DNA of 5,224 bases from Firmicutes bacterium UBA1535 (GTDB lineage Bacteria; Bacillota; Clostridia; Tissierellales; Sedimentibacteraceae): assembly GCA_002323775.1 (NCBI GenBank), contig DCPV01000304.1, forward strand, positions 1-5,224. Reading direction: 5' to 3'. Below are positions 1 to 4,896 of the stretch, piece by piece; position 1 is the stretch's first letter, and each line of letters opens with the position of its first letter. The notes below the pieces were generated by a model. It did not search any database and was not told where the DNA came from. It saw nothing but the letters and a program-made list of their open reading frames with translations. The translations under genes and the position numbers were made by a program.

Positions 1-699
1 TACATTTATAAAATTAGCTATTAATCTATCCAGTTCTAAAAGTTCTTCTTTATTTAAGCACATACATAATGCACGGTTTATTTTTATGCTTTCACCCAAA
101 ATTAATTCAGCAAGCCCTCTTTCTTCTTTAAAGATAGAATTAATTAGATTTTTAATTGTACATAATATTTCTTTTTTAACTTTTTCAAGAATATCAGATT
201 CTGAACATCTAATAAATTTAATGAATCTAATAACTGTTCGTAATTTTCTTAAAAGTATCATGTTTTTTTCAACTATTAATTTCATCAGTGTTACAACGAG
301 ATTATTGACTTGTTTAATATCATCAAAAGTACAATAAAATGCAACATTTGCTACACCTTTTCCTAATTTATCTATTAAGTAACCTAACGAAGATTCTTCT
401 GCCGCTATACTTCCTAAAACAGAATTTAAGTTGTTTAAAAGTTCAAATTGTTTATTGTAATTTAAACATTCAATTCCTTCTTTTTGTATAAAGTCAAGAG
501 TGTCTCTTAATTTATTCTCTAAAATATTGTTTTTCTGTATTATAGTTTTAAAAATTCGTATTATGCTTTGAGTAACGTCAATAAAGCCATAGATAGTTAT
601 GCAAGGATTTATTACATTACATAACAAATTTGCTTGAGCTTCAAGTAATGATGCAAGAGCATATTCTTCATTAGCTACTGATCCAACAATAGAAACAGC
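1..699 (-). repeat. Protein-level tandem repeats, two full units plus a partial third, period about 90 residues
   Basis: The glutamate pairs recur at residues 31, 121 and 212, a period of 90-91. Each full unit carries a Lys-Asn signature about 44-45 residues after the glutamate pair. The DNA copies have diverged, so this shows in the protein and not as near-identical DNA. The third unit is cut by the window edge before its Lys-Asn signature. Confidence 0.85.
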
Positions 700-759
700 A
701 TTACTTGGTATTCCTTCAATAGGAAAATTGATATTATTATTTATATTTGACATAGTCAT
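1..759 (-). CDS. Repeat protein with EExxLA/KNxxLxxKL helical units, cysteine-containing paralogue (3' end cut by window edge)
   Basis: An open frame of 253 codons reads from ATG at 759 to base 1 without a stop, so the C-terminus lies outside the window. Function is unknown. The protein holds two complete units of about 90 residues and part of a third. The acidic signature is at residues 31-32 (NEEYALASLL), 121-122 (AEESSLGYLI) and 212-213 (KEERGLAELI). The basic signature is at 76-77 (QKNNILENKL) and 165-166 (EKNMILLRKL). The units align one-to-one with those of the gene at 901-2022, so the two are paralogues. By analogy a fourth unit of roughly 100 residues should follow. Eight cysteines (47, 53, 98, 143, 185, 200, 232, 234) contrast with none in the paralogue; I see no His or Trp. 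There is no signal peptide or membrane segment. ATG759 is 8 nt from AGGA (768-771); an ATG at 753 matches the paralogue's start context (ATGTCAAATATA) but is 14 nt away. Confidence 0.9.
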   Translation of the reverse strand, partial: MTMSNINNNINFPIEGIPSNAVSIVGSVANEEYALASLLEAQANLLCNVINPCITIYGFIDVTQSIIRIFKTIIQKNNILENKLRDTLDFIQKEGIECLNYNKQFELLNNLNSVLGSIAAEESSLGYLIDKLGKGVANVAFYCTFDDIKQVNNLVVTLMKLIVEKNMILLRKLRTVIRFIKFIRCSESDILEKVKKEILCTIKNLINSIFKEERGLAELILGESIKINRALCMCLNKEELLELDRLIANFINV

Positions 760-760
760 A

Positions 761-773
761 CTCACATTCCTTT
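761..773 (-). promoter_or_regulatory. Ribosome binding site and conserved leader of the 1-759 gene
   Basis: The minus strand reads AAAGGAATGTGAG here, and the same 13 bases stand before the paralogue at 2027-2039. AGGA (768-771) is 8 nt from ATG759, a normal spacing. This favours that ATG over GTG765 (too close) and ATG753 (14 nt). Confidence 0.7.
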
Positions 774-792
774 ATATTTTGTTACATTTTAT

Positions 793-829
793 AAAAAACT
801 AATAGCCTGTATTATATTTTATACAGGCT
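793..829 (-). terminator. Hairpin AGCCTGTAT/ATACAGGCT with nearby T6, terminator or leader attenuator
   Basis: Arms at 804-812 and 821-829 pair perfectly over 9 bp with an 8-nt loop. On the minus strand the hairpin is followed after 5 nt by six T (793-798). It sits between the two repeat-protein genes, past the stronger hairpin at 862-897 and about 32 nt before the Shine-Dalgarno of the 1-759 gene. It could be a second terminator of the upstream gene, or an attenuator in the downstream gene's leader. The CAGGCT/CCTGTA sequence recurs in a hairpin before the paralogue (2050-2072). Confidence 0.5.
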
Positions 830-861
830 GGCTTAATATGTTACATTATATTTTATTAATA

Positions 862-897
862 AGTATAAAAGGCTGATGAATCTGAGCCTTTTATACT
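862..897 (-). terminator. Rho-independent terminator of the 901-2022 gene
   Basis: Arms at 862-874 and 885-897 form a perfect 13-bp stem with a 10-nt loop. The core is AAAAGGCT...AGCCTTTT, the usual A-tract/T-tract intrinsic design, starting three bases after the TAA stop at 901-903. The symmetric A/T tracts would allow it to work in both directions. No long T run follows outside the stem. Confidence 0.72.
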
Positions 898-900
898 GCA

Positions 901-2022
901 TTATAGTGATAGTATGAAATTAATAACTTCTAAATTCTTTTGTTGTAATACCATGTTCTTTAATGTTATTGATTCCAGTAAGGTTGTAGCACTATCATTT
1001 ACAGCAATTAGATTTCCTACGTTACCAGGTGTAATTCCAGCGACAGCATTGATTTTTAATGCTTCAGTACCGATAAGTGTACCGAGTGCAATTTCCTCAT
1101 TGGCAATTGATTGTTGAAGATTAGATAATGTTACAGCAAATATTGCCAATTGTGCAGGAGTAAAGCCTAATGCAAGTAATGCAAGTATCTCCTCAAGCTT
1201 AGCCTCTAAAATCATATTTTTCTGAACTACTATATCTATAACAGATGTGATTGTAGTATTGAATGCTATTAAGCCAGGCACACCTGCTACGGTAGTAGTT
1301 AAAACTATTGCTCTGGCTAATTTAGCTGCTTCAGCTTCAATTAAAACAGCAAGTCCGTTTTCTTCAACAGTTATTGAATTTATTAGAGCATTTATTGCTG
1401 CTATTGTTGCTGCTACCTGTGCTGGGGTTGGAGTTGGGAAAGAAGCTGCATTATTAACTATAAATCTAACAAGCCTTCTCAATATACTTAAAAGCACAAG
1501 ATTTTTTTCTGTTATAACTCTCATAAGTGCTATTACAATTTGGTCAACAAGCTGTAATTGTGCAAAGGTAAGGATTGGCGCTAACAGCCTAACTGCATTT
1601 CCTAATGCTCTAATCAAATTACCTAAAGCATTTTCTGCGTTTGCTATTGCAGCAAAAAGTGCAATTATACTATCTACAAGAGCTGGAGTAATTGTAAAGT
1701 TTTCAGCATCAATATAGTTTAGGGTTTCTGTTAGCTTTGCTTCTAAAACTGTATTTTTCAGTACTACGATTTTCATTGCACGTATAATGCTTCCAGCCAA
1801 AGCTGTAAAATTAGCAAAAGTTAAAGTATCGCCAGTTAATAAAGTTAATTTATCTGCTTCTTCTTGTATTATGGCTGCAAGTCCATTTTCTTCTACAGCA
1901 ATTGAGCCTATTATACTAAATGCAGCTGCTGCATTTAAGCCTGGGACTTGTTGAAGTTCAATGTCATTTTGTACACTATAATCTTTTATATTTTCATTGT
2001 TTATATTAAATATATTTGACAT
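901..2022 (-). CDS. Four-repeat EExxLA/KNxxLxxKL helical protein, alanine-rich, no Cys/His/Trp
   Basis: A complete protein of 373 residues of unknown function. After a polar Asn-rich N-terminus (1-30) come four units of about 90 residues. Glutamate signatures are at 44-45 (VEENGLA), 129-130 (NAENALG), 220-221 (VEENGLA) and 309-310 (NEEIALG); Lys-Asn signatures at 89-90, 173-174, 268-269 and 355-356. Units 1 and 3 resemble each other most, as do 2 and 4. Ala, Ile and Leu dominate and I see no Cys, His or Trp. Helix-rich, amphipathic stretches suggest stacked helical hairpins; no signal peptide or transmembrane segment stands out. From memory, unit 4 resembles a repeat in the C-terminal part of collagen-like spore-surface proteins of Bacillus and Clostridium; this is unverified. 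I chose ATG2022, 11 nt from AGGA, because GTG2031 lies only 2 nt from it and the paralogue shares ATGTCAAATATA. Confidence 0.92.
   Translation of the reverse strand: MSNIFNINNENIKDYSVQNDIELQQVPGLNAAAAFSIIGSIAVEENGLAAIIQEEADKLTLLTGDTLTFANFTALAGSIIRAMKIVVLKNTVLEAKLTETLNYIDAENFTITPALVDSIIALFAAIANAENALGNLIRALGNAVRLLAPILTFAQLQLVDQIVIALMRVITEKNLVLLSILRRLVRFIVNNAASFPTPTPAQVAATIAAINALINSITVEENGLAVLIEAEAAKLARAIVLTTTVAGVPGLIAFNTTITSVIDIVVQKNMILEAKLEEILALLALGFTPAQLAIFAVTLSNLQQSIANEEIALGTLIGTEALKINAVAGITPGNVGNLIAVNDSATTLLESITLKNMVLQQKNLEVINFILSL
904..1929 (-). repeat. Four protein-level tandem repeats arranged as a duplicated two-unit block
   Basis: The units begin near residues 32, 118, 207 and 297 of the protein. 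Units 1 and 3 share VEENGLA and LEAKL; units 2 and 4 share IAN-x-E-x-ALG-x-LI (126-137 and 306-317). The offset between like units is 176-180 residues, twice the single period. This A-B-A'-B' pattern suggests that a two-unit ancestor was duplicated. Confidence 0.85.
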
Positions 2023-2026
2023 GTTT

Positions 2027-2039
2027 CTCACATTCCTTT
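2027..2039 (-). promoter_or_regulatory. Ribosome binding site and conserved leader of the 901-2022 gene
   Basis: AAAGGAATGTGAG on the minus strand is identical over 13 bases to the leader of the 1-759 gene. AGGA occupies 2034-2037. It is 11 nt from ATG2022 and only 2 nt from the alternative GTG at 2031, so the ATG is the better start. Confidence 0.7.
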
Positions 2040-2049
2040 TTTAATATTT

Positions 2050-2072
2050 TACAGGTAAATAATCAGCCTGTA
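2050..2072 (-). promoter_or_regulatory. Leader hairpin TACAGG/CCTGTA upstream of the 901-2022 gene
   Basis: Arms at 2050-2055 and 2067-2072 pair over 6 bp with an 11-nt loop, ending about 12 nt before the Shine-Dalgarno. No T run follows, so it is not a terminator. The minus strand reads TACAGGCTGATTA here and TACAGGCTATTAG in the hairpin before the paralogue, so the element seems shared. It could be a leader structure or an operator-like inverted repeat. I found no convincing promoter next to it. Confidence 0.4.
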
Positions 2073-2461
2073 CAACATCATAATATTCTCATGTCCCTTA
2101 TGTGTGCCATATTATTTATATATAAGTAACCTTTTCTTATAATTAAAAAAGACTATTTTCTTTAAAGTAACATATGGTACTATTTCGCATGTCTGCCTAA
2201 CTTAAAAAATCTTTATGTCATGTGTGATGTAAAGACTTAACTCCCTCATAGTAGCTATCTCTGACGAAATGACCTCAGACTGGGCTAAAATCCTATAAAA
2301 AGTATTTAAAAAAGTCAAAAACAGAATGCTTAATGAAATGAACAACATAAATCGTATAGTATAACTTATAACTGCAACACAAGTGTATCCACAGAGCAAG
2401 AGTAAAAAAGCAACTATTTTTACAATATATAAAAACAACTTTAAGAAAGATACTATAAGAA
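2073..2461. other. Gap of about 390 bases with no supported gene
   Basis: I see no convincing gene here. Its left part must contain the promoter of the 901-2022 gene, but no clear vegetative or sporulation-type -35/-10 pair stands out in the AT-rich DNA. A minus-strand frame at 2202-2438 (78 residues) would encode a hydrophobic two-helix peptide, but it starts with TTG, lacks a good Shine-Dalgarno, and AT-rich DNA often gives hydrophobic frames by chance. The stretch 2215-2300 is less AT-rich than its flanks and could be a decayed gene end. Confidence 0.5.
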
Positions 2462-2487
2462 AAGAGCAAACTTTTCAGTTTGCTCTT
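2462..2487 (-). terminator. Rho-independent terminator of the PadR-methyltransferase operon
   Basis: A perfect 10-bp stem, AAGAGCAAAC/GTTTGCTCTT, with a 6-nt loop, is followed on the minus strand by TTC and TTAT. With the stem's own terminal TT this makes a T-rich tail. It begins 8 nt after the TGA stop of the methyltransferase gene and closes the operon. Confidence 0.85.
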
Positions 2488-2495
2488 AATTAACT

Positions 2496-3152
2496 TCATT
2501 TCTTTCCTGTAACTTTCAGCCCAAAAAATTCTTTTTCTACTTTGAAATTCTGAAACTCCGTATTTCGTAAGAGTTCTGTCATTTCATTTACTGTATAAGC
2601 CGCATGCAGTGAGCTCATAAAACCCGGTCTGATTTCTTTCGGCTTTGTAGAAGCATAAATCATTTTTACAATCAATGGGTTGACATCCCTACGCATATCG
2701 GAAATGCAGAAGATTCCTCCCGGTTTCAAAGTACGGTAAATCTCGTTGAGAACTTTTACAGGCTTCTCCCATTCATGTATAGAGCCGTTAGAGAATATCC
2801 CGTCAAAGCTTCCATCCTCAAACGGCATCTCCAGAGCATTACCGTTTACATACCGCACTTTATCAGAAAATCCATAATCCTCTGCGTTCCTCTTTGCTAT
2901 CCGTATCATCGTATTGCTGATTTCCAGTGCTGTCAATCCGGCGTTCTGTGTCTTTTTCAGCCATTCTAGTCCAATCAATCCCGGTCCGGGACCGATTTCA
3001 AGTACTGTTCCTTTTGTAATTCCCTCTGCAATAAAGCTGTCCACATTGTTCCAGCCCTTGTCACGCATGACCTTTGCAAACTCATTAAAAATTTCCACAT
3101 CCAGCTCACCCTGAATACCCTCGTTCGTTTCAATCACTCTTTGCTTTACCAT
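2496..3152 (-). CDS. Class I SAM-dependent methyltransferase, operon partner of PadR
   Basis: A cytoplasmic protein of 218 residues that should transfer a methyl group from S-adenosylmethionine; the acceptor cannot be read from sequence. A Rossmann-type methyltransferase core is clear: motif I LEIGPGPG (51-58), the acidic residue ending strand 2 in ALEIS (75-79, E77), GNALEMPF (104-111), the strand-4 region DGSFDGIFSNGSIHEW (113-128) and LKPGG (142-146). This fits the Methyltransf_11/25-like small-molecule group; UbiE-like or resistance roles are only guesses. ATG3152 is chosen because AAGGAGG lies 6 nt upstream; a longer frame to 3197 would begin inside the upstream gene without such a site. 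The Shine-Dalgarno overlaps the stop of the PadR gene, so the two are co-transcribed and probably translationally coupled. G+C is visibly higher than in the repeat genes to the left. Confidence 0.93.
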   Translation of the reverse strand: MVKQRVIETNEGIQGELDVEIFNEFAKVMRDKGWNNVDSFIAEGITKGTVLEIGPGPGLIGLEWLKKTQNAGLTALEISNTMIRIAKRNAEDYGFSDKVRYVNGNALEMPFEDGSFDGIFSNGSIHEWEKPVKVLNEIYRTLKPGGIFCISDMRRDVNPLIVKMIYASTKPKEIRPGFMSSLHAAYTVNEMTELLRNTEFQNFKVEKEFFGLKVTGKK

Positions 3153-3158
3153 AAAAAA

Positions 3159-3164
3159 CCTCCT
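3159..3164 (-). promoter_or_regulatory. Shine-Dalgarno of the methyltransferase, overlapping the PadR stop codon
   Basis: AGGAGG on the minus strand lies 6 nt before ATG3152. Its first base is also the last base of the PadR gene's TAA (3164-3166). This fixes the methyltransferase start and suggests translational coupling of the pair. Confidence 0.88.
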
Positions 3165-3691
3165 TACTTCATCAATACAATTGCCTTCTGCGCCCATTCC
3201 AGTTCCACTTTATAATGCAGCTCATGGTGCAGGAAGATTACTTCCGCCGAGCTTTTCATTTCATCCGGAATAAACTGGAAAGACTCTATTTTATGTTTTT
3301 CAATAATAGAAATCTGAGCTTTTAACTGCTCTGCATATTGCTTAAGATGCTCCACTAAATCTTTCTTAGCTATGTTGTCAGAAAAATAGAACATAGCATC
3401 AGCCTCGAACACCGGGTGGTATTCCATATGCAGCAAAGCTTTCAGTCCATCTGAAAACTTTTCCCTGCCCTTGTCTGTCACGCTGTAAACTGTCTTTTCT
3501 AAACGATTGCTTTCATTGTCTTGAACAGCATTAAGTAGTCCATCCTTCTGCATTTTATCCAGATGATAGTAAATCAGCGACAGCTTAATCTGCGTGAAGT
3601 CAGATAAATTATCTGATATCAGCTTTTTAATCTGATATCCATGCTGTGGACCAAACCTAAGCAGCATCCCAAGAATGTAAATCGGAACCAT
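3164..3691 (-). CDS. PadR-family transcriptional repressor
   Basis: A protein of 175 residues with the PadR layout. The N-terminal winged helix-turn-helix spans about 4-80: ILGML (6-10), HGYQIKKLI (17-25), IYYHLDKMQKDGLL (40-53), and the wing and strand KTVYSVTDKGREKF (66-79). A helical C-terminal dimerisation region covers about 95-175 (DLVEHLKQYAEQLKAQ and later helices), typical of the longer PadR subfamily. Such proteins usually bind dyad operators as dimers and release DNA on binding a small aromatic or drug-like ligand. It is first in a two-gene operon with the methyltransferase at 2496-3152, its stop overlapping that gene's ribosome site. A large palindrome overlapping the promoter points to autorepression. 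ATG3691 is chosen for the GGAGG 5 nt upstream; the TTG at 3703 overlaps that site. The inducing ligand is unknown. Confidence 0.94.
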   Translation of the reverse strand: MVPIYILGMLLRFGPQHGYQIKKLISDNLSDFTQIKLSLIYYHLDKMQKDGLLNAVQDNESNRLEKTVYSVTDKGREKFSDGLKALLHMEYHPVFEADAMFYFSDNIAKKDLVEHLKQYAEQLKAQISIIEKHKIESFQFIPDEMKSSAEVIFLHHELHYKVELEWAQKAIVLMK

Positions 3692-3705
3692 AAAAACCTC
3701 CAAAT

Positions 3706-3754
3706 AAATAGTCAGTACTGAGTATACTTTTATTATACTCAGTACTGACTATTT
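3706..3754. promoter_or_regulatory. Large palindromic operator, probable PadR binding site
   Basis: Two perfectly complementary 21-base arms (3706-3726 and 3734-3754) flank a 7-base centre. Each arm contains the self-palindrome TCAGTACTGA (3712-3721 and 3739-3748), so there are two identical dimer-size sites 27 bp apart, centre to centre. One lies between the -35 and -10 elements and the other just past the expected transcription start. This placement fits autorepression by the adjacent PadR protein. The palindrome is seen directly; PadR as the binder is inference. Confidence 0.82.
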
Positions 3755-3760
3755 TGTCAA
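3732..3760 (-). promoter_or_regulatory. Consensus vegetative promoter of the PadR-methyltransferase operon
   Basis: On the minus strand TTGACA (3755-3760) and TATAAT (3732-3737) are exact consensus hexamers separated by exactly 17 bases. Transcription should start near 3725, leaving a short leader before the GGAGG and ATG3691. Such a strong promoter implies tight repression, which the overlapping palindrome could provide. Confidence 0.92.
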
Positions 3761-3901
3761 TAGCTAATCACATATATTTTTTTATCGCATAGGTGTGCGG
3801 ATTACATGCTTGCACTGCAATTTCGATAAGAGAAGATATTAAAAAATTATCAACAATAATAACGATGAAAATTTTAGAGCTATCGGAGCTTAACATAAGC
3901 T

Positions 3902-4600
3902 TTATTTCTTAGAATCGAGAACAAACAAGGAGGCATCATGCCCCATAAATATTTTACTTCCATGATAAAAGGTTTTAGATTGAATATCCTTGTATACTAT
4001 TTTTGTCATAAGGTTAGTTAATTCTCTCTGATTAAATCCGTTATGAACTATGTCTGAAGTTATTTTTTCGTTTTTATCAAAGTCCACAATTAATAAATGT
4101 CCATTTTCGTTTAGCACCTCATATAGTCTTGATAGCAGCAATTCTATATCATTAATATGCAGCAAAACCTGAGCCATAAAAATATAATCAGCTCGTAAAT
4201 CTAAAAGACTATCCTTTTCAAAGTCAAAGCATAATGCAGAGGCATTCTGTATATTAGACACAGAAATTTTCTGCTTTATCTGATTAATCATGTTTTGCGA
4301 TGAATCCATAAAAAGTATAGAATTAAAATCATTTAACAAATCCATTCCAACAAGCCCAGTTCCACAACCAAAATCAACAGCATTCTTACCTTTTGTATCA
4401 ATTAAATACTCACGTATAGCATTTGAGGATTTATTTGCAATTTGAATTCTTTCAGCAGTATCATATATATGAGCTATCATTTCAAACTTATCTGTATTTC
4501 CCATTATTATCACTCCAATCTTAAACTCGTCACTTTCTATTCTTTGTAAATCTATGAATACTATGTCTATTTCTTTCTTATTTACTGTAAACTTAATCAT
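3902..4600 (-). CDS. Class I SAM-dependent methyltransferase, stand-alone
   Basis: A cytoplasmic methyltransferase of 232 residues, or 200 from the internal start. Core motifs (numbered from ATG4600): FEMIAHIYDTAERIQIA (39-55), the usual N-terminal helix of this group; motif I VDFGCGTGLVG (75-85); the acidic end of strand 2 at D99 (LFMDSS); CFDFEKD (124-130); the AQVLLHI strand-4 region (143-149); and NENGHLLIVDFDK (164-176). The acceptor is unknown. It is not closely similar to the 2496-3152 methyltransferase outside the fold motifs. ATG4600 has AGGAG at 5 nt and sits a short leader from a plausible promoter. ATG4504 (MGNTDKFE) has GGAG at 8 nt and matches where I would expect family members to begin, so the first 32 residues may be an extension or untranslated. 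No strong terminator follows; only a 6-bp hairpin at 3887-3901. G+C is about 30%, below the adjoining PadR operon. Confidence 0.9.
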   Translation of the reverse strand: MIKFTVNKKEIDIVFIDLQRIESDEFKIGVIIMGNTDKFEMIAHIYDTAERIQIANKSSNAIREYLIDTKGKNAVDFGCGTGLVGMDLLNDFNSILFMDSSQNMINQIKQKISVSNIQNASALCFDFEKDSLLDLRADYIFMAQVLLHINDIELLLSRLYEVLNENGHLLIVDFDKNEKITSDIVHNGFNQRELTNLMTKIVYKDIQSKTFYHGSKIFMGHDASLFVLDSKK

Positions 4601-4637
4601 AAATTCTCCTGCATCGATATTGAAGAATATGATTTTG

Positions 4638-4667
4638 CTTATATTTTATCTAACATTCATATATCAA
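4638..4667 (-). promoter_or_regulatory. Probable promoter of the 3902-4600 methyltransferase
   Basis: The minus strand has TTGATA (4662-4667) and TATAAG (4638-4643) with an 18-base spacer, or ATATAA with 17. Transcription would begin near 4630, about 30 nt before ATG4600 and its AGGAG. The region is AT-rich, so chance matches are possible. Confidence 0.5.
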
Positions 4668-4831
4668 CATAATCGTTAAATAAATCAATTTTAAATATTA
4701 TACTATTTATTTTATAATTTATCAAACAGATATTTTCGATAATTAACTTTTGATACACAAATAATATAATAAATTTAAGGATAACAAAACTGTAAGCTCA
4801 TATAGTTAGCATGACCCATACTTAAATAAAA

Positions 4832-4865
4832 TGACAGACGGCATAATATTAAAATCCGCCTGTCA
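4832..4865. terminator. Hairpin terminator after the MATE gene, possibly bidirectional
   Basis: TGACAGACGG (4832-4841) pairs with CCGCCTGTCA (4856-4865) with a single A-C mismatch and a 14-nt loop. On the minus strand it is followed by TTTTATTTAAG, as expected for the end of the MATE transcript. The plus strand has a T6 run at 4869-4874, so it could also stop transcription from the other side. Confidence 0.75.
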
Positions 4866-4896
4866 CTGTTTTTTGTATCAATTAATATATTTTTAT

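Noticed and set aside
86..337. Plus-strand open frame of 83 codons
   Set aside because: It lies fully antisense to the clear repeat-protein frame at 1-759, lacks a Shine-Dalgarno and resembles no family; it is a shadow.
914..1117. Plus-strand open frame of 67 codons
   Set aside because: It is antisense to the end of the repeat gene, with no start signals and no recognisable domain.
1247..1717. Plus-strand open frame of 156 codons, Ala-rich
   Set aside because: It is antisense to the four-repeat protein. Its length and Ala content come from the biased codons of that repetitive gene, and no ribosome site supports it.
2023..2031. GTG start extending the repeat protein by three residues
   Set aside because: The GTG is only 2 nt from AGGA, too close for initiation, while ATG2022 has workable spacing and matches the paralogue's start context.
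2293..2499. Minus-strand open frame of 68 codons
   Set aside because: It starts inside the end of the methyltransferase gene and reads straight through the terminator hairpin at 2462-2487, in a frame with no family features.
2775..3114. Two plus-strand open frames opposite the PadR-linked methyltransferase
   Set aside because: Both are antisense to a well-supported gene and have no start signals or domains.
3153..3197. N-terminal extension of the methyltransferase into the PadR gene
   Set aside because: The strong AAGGAGG lies between this extension and ATG3152, and the extension would overlap PadR coding sequence by over 30 bases.
3810..3820. Short palindrome TTGCACTGCAA in the gap upstream of the PadR promoter
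   Set aside because: Five-base arms around one centre base are within chance expectation, and there is no linked promoter or second copy.
3887..3901. Hairpin AGCTTA/TAAGCT after the 3902-4600 methyltransferase as a terminator
   Set aside because: The stem is only 6 bp with a 3-nt loop and no T run follows on the minus strand, so I do not call it a terminator.
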